Notes: generated by a model from the letters alone, not told the origin. A DNA stretch of 64,000 nt from Phoenix dactylifera (GCF_009389715.1 NC_052404.1:7028745-7092744), one strand, 5' to 3'; counted from the stretch's first letter, positions 1-13,216 are shown. Program-made: numbers and translations.

Positions 1-416
1 TTTTTTTCTCTTTTCTCGTCCAACATCAATTACTTTCAAATACAGTGAACAGAAAAATGTTCAATCTCTTCACACTTTATCATGTGTTGACACATTACTG
101 GAGAAAAGACGATATTTTTGTAGAACACTGGCCATATAGCAGGTTGGCCTCAACAAGTTGTTCTATCAGCTTACGCTTGTTGCCTCTCGTTTTGACATAT
201 GGTTAAGAAGGTGTCTTTCCCTGGACTGCCCATAACTTGGTCTTTCTTGATTTATCTTCCATGCAAGGGAAAATGGTGTAGGTGTTGCAAGGGGGCTGCA
301 TGATTTCCTAGAATGCTGATGGGTTGTTATTAGCTTTATAATTGTGCTTTCAACTGTCTTTCATATGAAGAAAAGCTAGAATGTATCGAGGATGTTGGTT
401 CAGCACAAACTTAAAC
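1..416. other. Intergenic, no gene seen
   Basis: Low-complexity T-rich start followed by unremarkable AT-rich sequence. I see no coding exon with splice signals, no RNA gene and no clear repeat before the terminal inverted repeat that begins at 420. Confidence 0.5.
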
Positions 417-419
417 TAA

Positions 420-1626
420 TGCTACATTTGGTTCATTGGGTTGAGTGCTATGGAATGGGAATTCCGACTTTGGCCTCATCCCCATGTTTGATATGGCAAT
501 AAGCAACAGGATCACATTTCCTTTGAATCACCATGCATGAAGGAATCCGGATTCCGCTCATAAATAGGAGAAATGATGATTCCCATGAGAGTGGGAATGA
601 CTGCTGTTTTTGATAATGGATTAAATAGAGTAATATTTATGGTATAAAATAATAATAAATAATACATTTTACATGAATCAATTATCAATGATTATGGTTT
701 ACAATAAAATTAAATAATTTAATTAATATTTAATATAAAATCTTGTATTATTATAAAATAATGAAAATATAAAGTATCCTATATTTTAGTATTGCTGCAA
801 TTTGTTACTCAATATTTTACTATGTATCCTATACTAGCAAATGAGCATTGTGCAATGCACATTAAAGTAAAAAATGAAATAAGAATAGAAATCATTAAAT
901 AATGTTAAATATAAGAATAAAAAATTATTATATAAATACTAAAATAAATCAAAATAATTTATTAAAATAAAAAACAAAAAATAAAAATGTAAGAAAAATA
1001 AAAATAATGGCATGCTCATTAAAGTACCAAGAATATAAAATAAAAATATAAGAAAGTATGTTAACAAACAAAATTAGGAATGAAAATTATAATATAAAGT
1101 ATGAATAAATTAAAAAAAGAAATAAATATATCAAATATAAAATATAAATAGAAATAAACAAAACAAAAATTTAATAATAAAATATAAAATAACTGTATAA
1201 TAAAATAATAATCAAACAAAATATCAAAAATAATAACATTGGCATATAAGAAAATATATAACATAAGATAAAACATGGAAGTAAGAAATATAAATCAAAA
1301 TAATAAAAAAGGATAAACTATGCAAATGTAAAATAACAGCCACTACAACATTTTAATGGTTGTTTCTTGGAAGTTCGTTTTTAGATATATAATATAGTGG
1401 ATAATGGAAGTTCCCAAAAAAAATTTAATGATCGTTATGATAAGATTTTATTCTATTCTTTAGACAAAACCAATAAAAGATGGATCCCATTCTAATATGA
1501 AACTAGCTAAATTAAATATTAGAATTGGATTGGTATTCTTTTTCTATACATAGGACTCACAATTCCGATTCCCTGCTTTTCATTCCCATTTTGATTCTTC
1601 TTCGTTCCTGCAAACTAAATGTAGCA
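420..1626. mobile_element. Terminal-inverted-repeat element with TAA target-site duplication (PIF/Harbinger-like MITE)
   Basis: The left end reads TGCTACATTTGGTT and the right end, reverse-complemented, reads TGCTACATTTAGTT. Both are flanked by the trinucleotide TAA (417-419 and 1627-1629). A 3-bp TWA target-site duplication is the hallmark of PIF/Harbinger elements. Inside both ends lie further imperfect inverted stretches rich in GGAAT and ATTCC words. The middle (about 600-1480) is extremely AT-rich and has no coding capacity, so the element is non-autonomous. At 1.2 kb it is long for a Tourist-type MITE. The superfamily call rests only on the duplication size and end similarity. Confidence 0.6.
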
Positions 1627-1629
1627 TAA

Positions 1630-2690
1630 ATGTCCATTTTAATTTGGTCAGCTAAATAGCTCCATGAGGACATTTGCTGATACTTATCATTTTTCTTCTT
1701 GACACTACCCATGTTTCAAGTTAATGAGATTTTGGTAGTGTACTGCATCCTAATCATCTAGAAGGAACTTCATTCTCAGAATTGTTAACATCTTCAGCCA
1801 CGAACAGAATTTCCTACTTGTTTATGCATTGTTGCATGGGTAAGTGCTCCCACCATTTGTGCAACTATATTGTTGATCTTGATGACAATGGGCTTCAGCA
1901 TCTTCTGCTATCAACATGTTGTTGAAACTTGTTCCACCATATTGACCTCCCTTCATTTGAATATGTTTGTTGAGGTCCAGGATACACCTTCAGGTTGTAG
2001 TCCTGCTCTCAAATCTTCTATTCTGTTGTTGATTTTGCGGGTTCTGTCAAATGAATTAGTTGATGGGCTCATCAGACAAAGCACCAATTGTGGTGATTTG
2101 ATGTTAACAACCAGCAATCTCACTAGTATCCTAAACAACAGAGAATCTGTCTCAAATTTTATAGTATCACTGTGATGGTAAACACAAAAAATACAAAGAG
2201 CAAAAAGGTGGCTAAATCTGAGACCCTTTTATTTTGTCCATTTATGTTTAGAAATGCGATATTTTTCATACAAAAAAAAGGTCTTAAATGGTTCCCTCCA
2301 GCTTACACATACTTTTCTGCCATTGGCTGACAACAGTTTCCATGAATTTGGTGGTCTTTTGGTGGGTGTTTCTAATGTTGGTAAATGAGAGCAATGATGA
2401 CTTGATTAGAAGGTGGGGAATGGCAATAATGAGCATATTCCATACATTAACTAATTGAAGTTTGCAAGGTGAGTTAGGGATGATGCTCTCTTGCTTTGAC
2501 ATTATGGAATTGCTAGAATACATGCGGGAGAAAGTGTAATATGTTACTTTACATATATTGAGATTTATGTAGTTACTTTCATTCTTTTAGTAGAAAACCA
2601 CATTGGAGTGCTAAAAATTGTCTGGGAATGAATCTAGCAAGTCCAGTATTTATAAAAGTGCATGAATCGTTGCTTGGCTTGAAATATCGT
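1630..2690. other. Intergenic, no gene seen
   Basis: Ordinary AT-rich DNA with short chance reading frames on both strands (for example 1870-2175). None has protein-like composition, splice signals or a recognisable domain. Confidence 0.5.
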
Positions 2691-2699
2691 AGAAGCCAA

Positions 2700-3425
2700 T
2701 CCTTACACTGGCCCTAGGGCTGGAAGTGGGCTCCGCCTGAGGTCTGTTGGGTCGGGCCGACTTCAAGTCGGGCTATGGGCTAGGCCCGAGTCACTTGGTT
2801 CGGGACTGGGCTTAAAATTAGAGCTTGCAGAGTGTAGATATTTCGGGCCAAACACGGGTAGAAATTGGACTGGACCCGAGCCCGAGCCTGGACCAGGATC
2901 GAAAACTAAGCTCGATTTCAGGCTCGGATTCATTGGTATCTAGCCCGAGGACACACACCTCGGCCACCCTTCCATCTCCTTTTTATTCCTCTTGTTCCCC
3001 TTTTTTCAATGGCAATGGAGGAGGGAGCCCTACAGTAGGAGCTAGCTCTATTGCTTGAAGCCGCTTTCCATTTCGCCCCACTATCGGAGCTAGCCCCACT
3101 GCCAGACGACCTCGAGGAGGTCAGCATGAGAGCAGAGGGCCAGGACGGACATTGGGTCGAGGGCAAGGGTTTTCCATGCGCCCATCTTCGAGCGGAGGCG
3201 CCCATTTCCAAGTGGAGAAGTTCGATCCCCCGGAGCCACCAATGAGGATCGGCCTAGGAGAGTTGAGCCCATGTCTGGGGTAGGGTCGGGTTAGGGTCGG
3301 GCTCGGGCCTAGTTTTTCCAAAAGTTTTAGGGCCTAAGTCCAGCCCGAAGCTTGAAAAAAATTTTGGGCCATACTTAGGTAGGGTGAGGCCCGACCCAGC
3401 TTGGCTTGTTTCTAGCCCTAACGGT
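2700..3425. repeat. GC-rich degenerate repeat built from GGGC/GCCC words
   Basis: An island of high GC in AT-rich surroundings. It is full of the words GGGCTCGGGCC, GGCCCGAG and GGGTCGGG on both strands, especially near both edges (2710-2890 and 3280-3410), with a less repetitive centre. The edges look like opposed copies of the same word set, as in a decayed foldback or dispersed element. The short open frames here are by-products of the composition. The element family is not recognised. Confidence 0.4.
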
Positions 3426-3439
3426 CTATTAATACACCT

Positions 3440-3650
3440 ATCACACTAGAACAAGGTTCGCTGTCTTGGTACTGGACTCTGTATCGGTGCCACACTAGCA
3501 CGGTGTCAATACGGTATGGTATGGAATTTTTTTAGCATACCGAGAGTCGATACACCACCCGTACCGGGTACTGGTACTGAAGCGGTATGGTATAGTATGC
3601 CTCATACCGCCCGGTTCAGGCTGGTACGGCGTACCATGCACTAGAAGATG
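3440..3650. repeat. GGTAC/GGTATGG-rich dispersed repeat
   Basis: A dense run of the words GGTAC, GTACC, CGGTATGG and CATACCG in both orientations, giving many short palindromes. A similar composition recurs at 52665-52905 inside an intron of the EZ gene, so the two probably belong to one dispersed repeat family. The family name is not known to me. Confidence 0.45.
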
Positions 3651-5320
3651 CATGTCATGGAACTCATATCAAGATTATATGACATTAATACAGTCCAAAG
3701 CAAATAACAATAATAACACATAGCACTATAAACAAGCTCGTTCATGGCTCTTATGAAACTATAGGCTGCCATACTTGTTCTAATAGTTTGTCAAGAAATT
3801 TAAGGCCATGAAAGTGTTTTTGTTGGTTAATATGTCAAGGGCATTGCAATTGACACGAGTCAAAGTTAAACACAGTTGTGTCAGTAATATCAATTGGGTT
3901 GATAAGTGTGCTGGGTTGATAAGTGTGATCAACAACGTTGATGAACGCTAAGAATTATGCACTTTTTGGGTTAGAGTTTGCACCTGCAAGGTTCTTTGCC
4001 AACATGTTGAAAAGGGGTGTCCAGAGCCTTGCAGATCGGTTTCCAAGGAAATGGTTGGAAGAAGAAGGTCATCTAGCAGTCATATTATTCTCATTACCAT
4101 CCTATTTCTTGTGATGATGCTATGTTTTGATGCTCCTTGCCTTTGGTGGTCTCCTTGATGCACTTATACTAGAAAAAGAATGCCATTTTTTTAAAGCAGA
4201 TGGCATACAAATTACCAAAGTTATTTTTACTTTAACTGAATGTTTGCATTTCTGAAATGAGCTGATAGCTTTACATTGACTATCTGATGCAGATCAAGTT
4301 GATTGTATACTGGCTTCTGTAGGCAATCATCGTACTCATCTACCTAAAAAATACACAGAGCAACAAGGTTTTGCTTGGGCACCAAACATGCCCAACAAAA
4401 AATTTGAGACCAAAGTTCCTGGAATTTTTTCAAAAGTCACCCTTCATTTAACAAGGAGCTTCATCCAAAGGCTGTATCAACAATAGTAATGTATATCATC
4501 TCTGCTGAATTGTATTCTCCAAATAAAGCTTTTGTCATCTCCAGCCACATATATTGCTTATTATTACTGTTGTTACTATAATTATATTTTTTTGTCCATT
4601 TGAGCAAACGATATATACTCAACTGTACAACATGTTGGGCTACTTGAATATTCTCATAAGCTCTATTGTTGATATCAATGGAAACTGGCATCATCACAAC
4701 TGAAGTATTTAGCAAAATCGCTATGTCATGTTACTTGGACGCACGACACGAGTATCGAGTCTCCCAAGTGTCTGAGAAGAATTTGACACGTTTAAAAATC
4801 AGACACAGGGATCTGTTTATATCTTATTTTCGTAAATATGCCTTAATGTATGCAACTGGACTCTCCTTTGGTTCATAACATTGATGAAGCATCTGATAAC
4901 AGTTATATCAGACTTGATGACTTTCATGTAGAAGTGCCCAAAGTAGGCATGTGATGATAATGACATCATGATTTGATGTATGAAGTGTCAACAATGTCGC
5001 TGAGTGTTCGAAGTTCAAGTGTCCGACATGTCAAAAAGCCTAAAATTTGGAGATTCTAGGCAACACTGTCACGGAGTCTGATTTGGGATTAATGGTGTTG
5101 TCCAAGAACTTGTAATTGAAGAAATTTCAGAATAAACCAGGATAAGAGAGAGTGCAAAATATTTGAAAGATCTTGAAAAACAGGCACAACTCAACAATAT
5201 TCTGACAAAGTTGTGAAGTATTGAATATATATCATGAACTATTTCTAAATGTGGCTAGAGTTGTGGGGAAAGTATATTGCCATCAACTTGGGACTAATGT
5301 GGGGGAAAAGATTTGCTTGA
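3651..5320. other. Intergenic; possible decayed repeat with GACACG words
   Basis: No gene is supported. Around 4735-4810 and 4985-5045 there are runs resembling the words GACACGAGT and GTGTCCGACA. Such words are common in decayed plant retroelement sequence. The rest is AT-rich and uninformative. Confidence 0.35.
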
Positions 5321-6286
5321 AATCTGGGTAATTGATTATTTTAAGGGAATGGAGAAAATTGTGCCTTGGTACCTGGTGGGCGAGCTGGTGATTGCTACGC
5401 GATCTATAACATCTGAAGGTAACAGAGCTTTTAAAAGATTGAGTTTCCATCAATCTGCAGGTTTACTGTGCCTATTTCAGTGATGGTTCTTCCAACTCTA
5501 CCATGGTTGATGAATGGAACCCTTTGCTCCAGCTTTACTTAGTGCTAATCCATCTTATTAGTTGATCGTTGCAAAGGAAGGAATTTTCATTGGTTAACAT
5601 AGTGTTGTGAGCATAAACTCGCAAACCCTGCAAATGGGCTTAAATCTGGGTAATTGACTATTTTAAGGGAATGGAGAAAATTGTGCCTTGGTACCTGGTG
5701 GGCGAGCTGGTGATTGCTACGCGATCTATAACATCTGAAGGTAACAGAGCTTTTAAAAGATTGAGTTTCCATCAATCTGCAGGTTTACTGTGCCTATTTC
5801 AGTGATGGTTCTTCCAACTCTACCATGGTTGATGAATGGAACCCTTTGCTCCAGCTTTACTTAGTGCTAATCCATCTTATTAGTTGATCGTTGCAAAGGA
5901 AGGAATTTTCATTGGTTAACATAGTGTTGTGAGCATAAACTCGCAAACCCTGCAAATGGGCTTAAATCTGGGTAATTGACTATTTTAAGGGAATGGAGAA
6001 AATTGTGCCTTGGTACCTGGTGGGCGAGCTGGTGATTGCTACGCGATCTATAACATCTGAAGGTAACAGAGCTTTTAAAAGATTGAGTTTCCATCAATCT
6101 GCAGGTTTACTGTGCCTATTTCAGTGATGGTTCTTCCAACTCTACCATGGTTGATGAATGGAACCCTTTGCTCCAGCTTTACTTAGTGCTAATCCATCTT
6201 ATTAGTTGATCGTTGCAAAGGAAGGAATTTTCATTGGTTAACATAGTGTTGTGAGCATAAACTCGCAAACCCTGCAAATGGGCTTA
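5321..6286. repeat. Three-copy 322-bp tandem array
   Basis: Three head-to-tail copies start at 5321, 5643 and 5965, each 322 bp long. The array ends at about 6286 with the junction word GGGCTTAAATC. Copies 2 and 3 look identical over the stretches I compared. Copy 1 differs near its start (TTGATTATT instead of TTGACTATT) and has a slightly different left border. Such similarity implies very recent amplification or an assembly duplication. The unit contains no supported gene; a 62-residue minus-strand frame repeats in it (5587-5775, 5909-6097) but matches nothing I recognise. Confidence 0.9.
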
Positions 6287-6289
6287 AAT

Positions 6290-9200
6290 CTATATTTAAC
6301 AAATTCTCTTAGTGCAACAAAACCGCCATCCGCACTTCCAGGTGCATGATACTTGCCTAAAGCCAATCCAAGTACACCTGTTTTCATTTTCTTGTTCGCC
6401 CACCCCAACTCTTGACTTCTGTACCTTCCAAAGAAGACTTGTCGAATTTAAATAGGAACTTTGGTTGACGAGTATAATGATGTTTGATGGCCAAGAAGAT
6501 AAACTTCTGAAAGAATTTGCTGCCCAAGGACTAGAATATCGAACTCATTAACATTAGGGCTCATAACTAGAGCCTACTTTTTTTCTTTTGTGAATTTTAT
6601 CTGGTGTTTCCGAAAACTTAAAAATGGTCCTTTTTGTTGTATCAAGTCAGGGATCAATTATTTTCAAACATCCATCTGATCAATGTCTGGATTATGGTCG
6701 GCATGAAACCCTTCTCTAGTTGGAGGTTCCTGTCTGTTTTTGAGGCCGAAGTCCTTGATTTGTTCTCAGAAAGCAAATTTCTCCGTGGAGAGAGCAAATT
6801 TTGGTTCTTCTCCAGTTCACATGAATCTCCAGTTAGTTGACTCAACTGGTTCAACAAGTCCGAGTAGGAACCTGCAACAAATTTGAGAGCTCAAGTCACT
6901 GAGTTCTTGCAGTCACTACCACATCCAATTAGATGTCTGTTGAAGATTTTGAAAGGTCGCCAGAACCTCAGCCATTGCTTTTGGTGGTTATGGTGACAGA
7001 AAGGAGAGGTGGAAGGAAAAGTAGCATGGCAGCAAGGAGTCTGATGGAAAAGCTGTCTCTCCCTCTGCTTCGAGTTGTCGCACCGTGTTCCCTTTCTTTG
7101 GAGCCAAGTGGTCAAATTCGCAAAAGAAGGAAGACAAGAAACAATCTTTAGTGCAATTATGCAACAGAAAAATGTCCACATCCATAGGAGCATCTCCACT
7201 AGTACGCCTCATCCAAAAAGTGTAGGGGGGAAGAGAAAGGAATGTCAAAACACCAAGGAAGTCTTTAAAAGGACAAATGTAGTGGAAGGAAAGGCCGAGC
7301 ACTACCATAAAGATATTGATCTGCCTTGTTCTGCACCAAGAAAAAGAGAGAAAAGGCTCTGCTTATGATCTGAGAAGTTGAATTCTATTCATATTGATGA
7401 CAAGATGTGTCGACATCCTGGCTCTCTCTAAATTTAGCCTTTGCAATATTTTTTTAATTGTCTGGTGGTCCAGAGGAGTCACAGTCCTGGTGCAGTGGGC
7501 TTAAATGGCCCCATCCTGGCAATAAGCATCCATGGAAAGCAAGGTGTCAGGCTAGGATTTGGGTAAAGCCTGCTCCTTGAAGCATTAAACAAGGGAAGGT
7601 AAGAGTAGAAACTCTTACTTCTCCCTGTAGGTGTAGTTCCCATGTATAAAGTGCCAGCTTTTTCTATATTTTCTTAACAAAACCTTCACTAGGGAAAGGC
7701 TGGAAACTTGGAATAAAAGTCTTACTTTGCACTGGAGTTGTAGTCCATCCTTTTCTTCCCTCGAGAGACTCCTGTCATGATTTGTCAATACTCAAAAACT
7801 TGATTTGCAGTTGATTGTATAGGTTATAATTGTGTGTAACAGATCCTCTGAAGACCAGTAAGTGAACACAAACACTTTAAATAAAGCTAGAAAGTTGGGA
7901 AAATTGGTTCATTACAAATCTTTCTCCAAGGGTGCAGTATGAGTTCTGTTCAGTAATGACATAATACCATCTGTGAACTGCCTCCCTTAGCTGCAGACAG
8001 TCATTATTTTTTTTTGAACAGGGTGATTGATTGATTATATAAATGACAAGAAAGAAGACAATCGGAATCTAGGAAATTGCTGGCACAACAACTGGAGTGA
8101 GCTGGAGTCAGTTTCATTATAAGGATGTATGTAGATGACTTTTGGCTTGCATGCAATGAGAGCATCCCCCTATCGGAGAATTAGGTTTTTAATGTCCAGA
8201 AAATTCTGTAATGATCTCGCTAAAACAAAACTATGAAATGGAGGTATTAACCAGCCTAGTTAATAAGTGCATTATTGGAGGGGGTACTATGTGAAAGGAG
8301 CAGTTCGGATGGGAAGGTGGTTTTGAGTTAAGGTCATTGTCACACTAGTGATTTGCCTTCCTCAATTAACTCGTACTCAGAAATAATAAACTTGCAAGCA
8401 ATCAAGTATCTCTATATAAAACTCCTTTACCTTAAAACCTGCTTTCATTCCTTGGAAGGTTTTTCTCCCTCACATCTATTATTTTATGCACAAAAAGCAA
8501 GACATATTTAAAAATTTCTGATGCTTTAATTCAAGAATGTCTAGATTGCAGCTACAGTTCCAGATGTGATGATAGAATCTCTGATAAACCCACCAAAATC
8601 ATCTCCAAGCCTGCAATTTTATATCAATATTTTGGAGACCGCCCAAAGGCTGCGCGAATCTTTTGCAGTAGTGGGCCATTTTTCTCCTCCATTTCATATA
8701 ATACTCTTTCTAGTAGTCAATTTTTAAATACTAAAATACCATGTGGCCTTCACCCTCCAATGAAAGGATCATGGAATCTTCCTCATCGCAGCCCTACTCA
8801 TTGCAGTATATAATCTTTCTTAGACCCTGGTAAACAAATGTTATTAAACAATAGAGAGTCTTAGGAATGATGCTACCCAATGTATGTGCTTTGGCCACAA
8901 TGGCACATACATGGATCTACTTTTATTAATCTCTTATGCAGTCAAAGACAATTTGGTCTTTAGATTAGATGATTTGAGGATAGCACTATGACTAATTATA
9001 AACCTACCATCCAAAGTGCCCAATAGAAGACTTTGATTTATCAAAAAGTTGGGATACTTCTTTTATAACTCATCACCTTTTCTAATCAGGAAAGCAAGCA
9101 GGAATTCGACATACGCTCGAGCTTAAATCATGTTAATTTTATTTCCTCTCCTAACACGATTTCAATTGATGAACCCCATTGAACACTGTAAAAGGAGCAT

Positions 9201-10340
9201 GGTTGGAATTGATGATCGGGGTGGTGGTGTTGAAGGACCATCTCTGTAGCATGGCTGTGATGCTCATGCTTTAGCTGAAGCAGCAACATGAAAACTTCTG
9301 ATAAAACAAACTTTTTTCCAAGCGTCACTGTTGGGGGTGATGCATCCTCAGAGGAGTTCATTAAAATGATTTCCTTTTGTTCGTTTTTGCTTTCTCCTTT
9401 TTCGTAATCCATAGGTGATTAAAGATAAAGGGATTCTTTAAGGCCTCAGCGCAGTTGAACTAATGGTCTGGGAGGCTATTATTCCGCCATGTGAACTGCC
9501 TTTTAGGGGCCCAGCCACCAAGGCTTCATCAAACTCTACTGGGGGGTTCTTCGAGCATCGCTTAAAGTGACTCTTCGACGCCTCAATTCGTCACTCGTTG
9601 GCACAATGTGCTCATCAATGGAATCGCGCTGTAGCAAGTAAAATTGTTTCTTAGAAACAAGTTGGCGACTTTTACGTGGAACTGAATTTTTTCACAGTTT
9701 TTTTTTTTTAAAAGAAAAAATTTTATGCTCCCAAGGCTAACGCAGGAGAAGTGATCCTTAGTTTTGCTTTTGCTGTTCTACATTGCCTCATCTTACATGT
9801 TGTAACTTCAAATTAGTATTTCTTTTCACATGACATTGATGCTTTCCCCTCCTATATGCAAACCTAGATGGACAGCTATGGTTCATCTTAGTTCAAGTGT
9901 ACGTACCATCAATCAGACCAGCCAATTTGGATGGCCACTTTGATCATTTTGGAATAATTAAGGGCCCGAATGAAATACTGACAGGATCTAAACAAAGATC
10001 TTTGGGTTCCATGGGATTAGTTTAGAGGTTGAAGTGAAGGAAGATGGCAACTAATGCAGCCAATATAAGTTATTGGAAGTTGGTATTAATAATCTGGTTC
10101 CAGTTCTGCAGTTATTCAATTCTGGCTGGGTTTCCTCATCCTGATTTTGGAAAAGAGGTTGACAGGGAATAGTGCGATGAAGTTTAAATATGAGTGCGCG
10201 GCCATCTTAAACCACTGAATCAAGAATGAAAGATTAAAGGCTCATGCAGCATGTCTGCTTTTCTGCTACCATAATGCCAAGGGCCTTCACGGTATTTTGT
10301 GGCTCGTGGTGGTCATTATTGTGATCCTCTGGATTTTTAA
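6290..10340. other. Long intergenic stretch, no gene supported
   Basis: About 4 kb of AT-rich sequence. Overlapping short frames at 6890-7370 on both strands and at 9128-9412 (minus) lack domain features, convincing starts or splice context. I see no RNA gene and no well-defined repeat. Confidence 0.4.
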
Positions 10341-10341
10341 T

Positions 10342-10607
10342 GGGTTTGTTTGAATATTTCTACAGAATTAAGCTGAAAATTCTTTAGGAATCAAGCTTGT
10401 TAACCCATCTAGCTTTTACTTTTTAAGAGCATGTCAAAACTCAGCTTAGATTCTAGTCTTTCGGCTACAAGAAGAAGAAAAGATTTTTTTTTCTAACAAG
10501 ATTTGGACTTATTTGATCGATACAAGGCCATATTCAAATGGACAGCTTATAATTACAAATCCTATAGAATTTTCAGCCCAATCTTATAGGAATATTCAAA
10601 CAGACTC
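10342..10607. mobile_element. Small MITE-like inverted-repeat element
   Basis: The left end begins GGGTTTGTTTGAATAT and the right end, reverse-complemented, begins GAGTCTGTTTGAATAT. The similarity continues inward through CTGAAAATTCT and TAGGA, giving imperfect arms of roughly 45 bp around a central loop. The size (266 bp), AT-richness and absence of coding fit a MITE. I could not identify a clean target-site duplication, so the superfamily is left open. Confidence 0.6.
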
Positions 10608-13120
10608 TTGATACCTTATAAATCCATATGTTTATTAAATAATATAAATTAAGTTCAAAGATCACCTTCATCTGTGGTAAAGTGCTATTGGATGTCAAGT
10701 GGCACTTGATGCATTACTCCTTTTATTGAAAAAAATGTCCAACTTCCTCTTTTTCAGATTTGCCTGACGAGAATGTAACAGCTAGAAATCGTGAGTTTTT
10801 GTTAGAAGCTGAATCACGACCTTTGATACTTCCTCATGTGAATGTTTCCATCACTAGTCATTGTAAATCAAAGTCTCACTGCCTAATTCCTTTTGTTGAA
10901 GGAGAAACAAAAAGTGTGCACTGGCCAAAAGTTTAGAGTGCGTTTACTAGATTGTTGAATTACCTTTTCTACATTTTTCTTTTTCTTTTCTTTTTTGTTG
11001 GGTGGGGGGCGGTTTTTAGTTTTGGATGGCTCATCTTATATATTCATAACCATTTATATTTTTCCCTTGCACTTATCCCAAGCCCTGGATTCTATTTTCA
11101 TCACGTTGTCCCCTTGAAACCATTTTTTGTTGACCAAATGTTTAAACTATGATTGCCCACCCGTTAGTTATTTTTCCACAACAACATTTTTAGAAAATGA
11201 GCTTTGATGCAAAGATAAGATTGCTCCATATAACTTGGAGGCAAAACAGCCTCTCTACATGCAGGTAAGATTGCGTACATCTAATCCTCCTCAGATCCTG
11301 CCGGTAACACGAGTCTGTTGTACTAAACTACCCATCTTTTTTTTTTTTTTTAAGTCATCACTCTCTCCATCCTCTTTCCTTTTCCTTCTTTTCCTTCTTT
11401 TGGGAGCAATGAAAGGTAGGAAAGCATATACTAGTTTGCATAAATAAGAAATGTTTAGTCAGATGAGATCGAGAGCCATCCATGCTTCTTATATATCCAT
11501 TTCACATGCCAAGCATAATTTTCAAATGTAAATAGAAGGGACCCAAATACGGTTTATTCTACTTAAAACATTGATGAGGAGCATAAGCAATCCTAATTAT
11601 TGTAGAAGCCTGTGTTCAGAGATGTAGATGCTGAAGCAAAACATTGATATCGTTAAATTGAGATAAAAAAGATCAGGTGAAAGAAAACCATCTAAGATTA
11701 TTTAAAAGTTGGCAAACTGAGGTCCGATGAAGTCTTGGAGGAACTGATAGCACCTGAGGGCAAGATGATGAAGTCTAAACCGGCCAAACGACATAGATGG
11801 GATGAGCATTTGGTGTTCATATTTTATATTGGATGTCTTTGTCTGCTCGTGGCCCCACTGTGCCCAAATGTTTCTTTCCTCAAACAATATGCTAGTGTGA
11901 ACACATTCCAAGCATAAGATCTTTGGCTGAAGAGGCAGCTCAATATGGTCAGGAGAAGGCATGATATGGGCCATCTGAACCCCTTGAACTCTATTACTCT
12001 TTCGTCTCTTCCTGATGGCCTACCAATTATTGGACACCAAGATGACCTATGAATAGTTGGACTTCAACAAGTTTACGTCCCCTTCCAATCAAATCTATCC
12101 TACTCCATTTTCTAATCGCATATTTATTTGCTTCATGACAAAATTATCCAACACAATAACTGCTTTTATGTCTTACTTCAAGAATAATGGTGAGAGGAGG
12201 ACTGCTAACTATTTCATGGAAATAATCCAAGAGTTGCTCTTTGTCATATGCTTTGGATAAAGATCTCTCTAATTAAGTTCAAACGTAACTTCCTCTCGAC
12301 GGAGGGGGTTGCAACCACTGGCTTGGTTTGATGATAATAAATTTTCATATCCTTGTGGTTTGTTCTATGTGTTTGGTTTCTATTCCATTCACACTTATTT
12401 TGCACGTACGTGCTGACTACATCAAAATGCAAGGTAAATGATGTTCTCTATTGAATCGTTTGTCAGTTGTCACATAAGTTGCGTCAATGCATGTCCTCCC
12501 TAATGTATGGTTAATATAGATGAATAAAACTCTAACATTTATGACTTTGTGTGAAATAAAAATTTCTTGGTCAAAAGTTTTTAGGTGCTGTGAATCCGCA
12601 ATACGAGCTTATAGGTTAATTAGTTACAGAACGGTAGTCTGCTATTAATTGGGGTCTGGTGCTGAAAATTTTACTTTGCACTCCCCTGTTGAGTTGGCCC
12701 TTTATATTTTAGTCCTCAACCTATGTATGAAGCAAGATATAAATATCTATAAAACAAGCACACAAGTGTATATAAAGTAGGTTTCATTGTGCTGAAAATA
12801 TTAAAATAGATTCAAGTGCATATAAAACAAGGCACAAGATTGTATGATGAGCAAACTAATGATCAAATGGCAGTTAAACCAAGGGCTGGAAAGCTATATT
12901 CCCCATATACTTTTGCTGTACTTAATTATTTATACAATAATAAAGTAATGGCATTGGCGTAGCCCCGTTAACATTGACAGGCAATTTGGAAGCCCTAAAA
13001 TTCTAGGGCTACATCCAGAGATATATGTGGAGACTTGTCCATGCAAGGATCCCCAAAGTCAAGGTCTGATGAAGCTGATCAGCATACAACAGCACACAGC
13101 GGTAGTCGGCCCCCAAGAAG
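10608..13120. other. Intergenic, no gene supported
   Basis: AT-rich DNA with T- and TTC-rich runs (10970-11000, 11337-11405). A 90-residue minus-strand frame at 11702-11974 and its plus-strand partner have no recognisable domain. The last few hundred bases approach the NAS promoter and become less AT-rich. Confidence 0.4.
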
Positions 13121-13121
13121 C

Positions 13122-13209
13122 CAGCATGCCCATTTATAACTGGGACCCACGTCCTGTACGCGATCCCACGAAGGGCATATTCGGTATTACCGAGTGTGAA
13201 ACCAAACGG
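13122..13209. repeat. Left copy of a duplicated NAS-upstream segment
   Basis: The segment begins AGCATGCCCAT and ends with a 41-bp block (13169-13209, CGAAGGGCATATTC to AAACGG). The 41-bp block recurs exactly at 14099-14139, and the AGCATGCCCAT start recurs at 14077. The right copy is shortened between these two blocks. The duplication therefore predates the element that now separates the copies. Each copy carries a CATGC core (13125-13129; 14079-14083). CATGC is the core bound by the iron-deficiency factor IDEF1, but whether it works here is unknown. Confidence 0.75.
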
Positions 13210-13216
13210 TATCTCG

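Noticed and set aside
5587-6097. Identical 62-residue minus-strand frames, considered as a duplicated small gene
   Set aside because: They are identical only because the 322-bp unit is tandemly repeated. No start context, domain or splice signal supports coding.
5321-6286. CRISPR-like regular array
   Set aside because: The units are directly adjacent, 322 bp long and without spacers, in a plant genome; this is a tandem duplication.
11702-11974. 90-residue minus-strand frame considered as a transposon protein fragment
   Set aside because: No recognisable transposase or gag motif, and an overlapping plus-strand frame is equally long.
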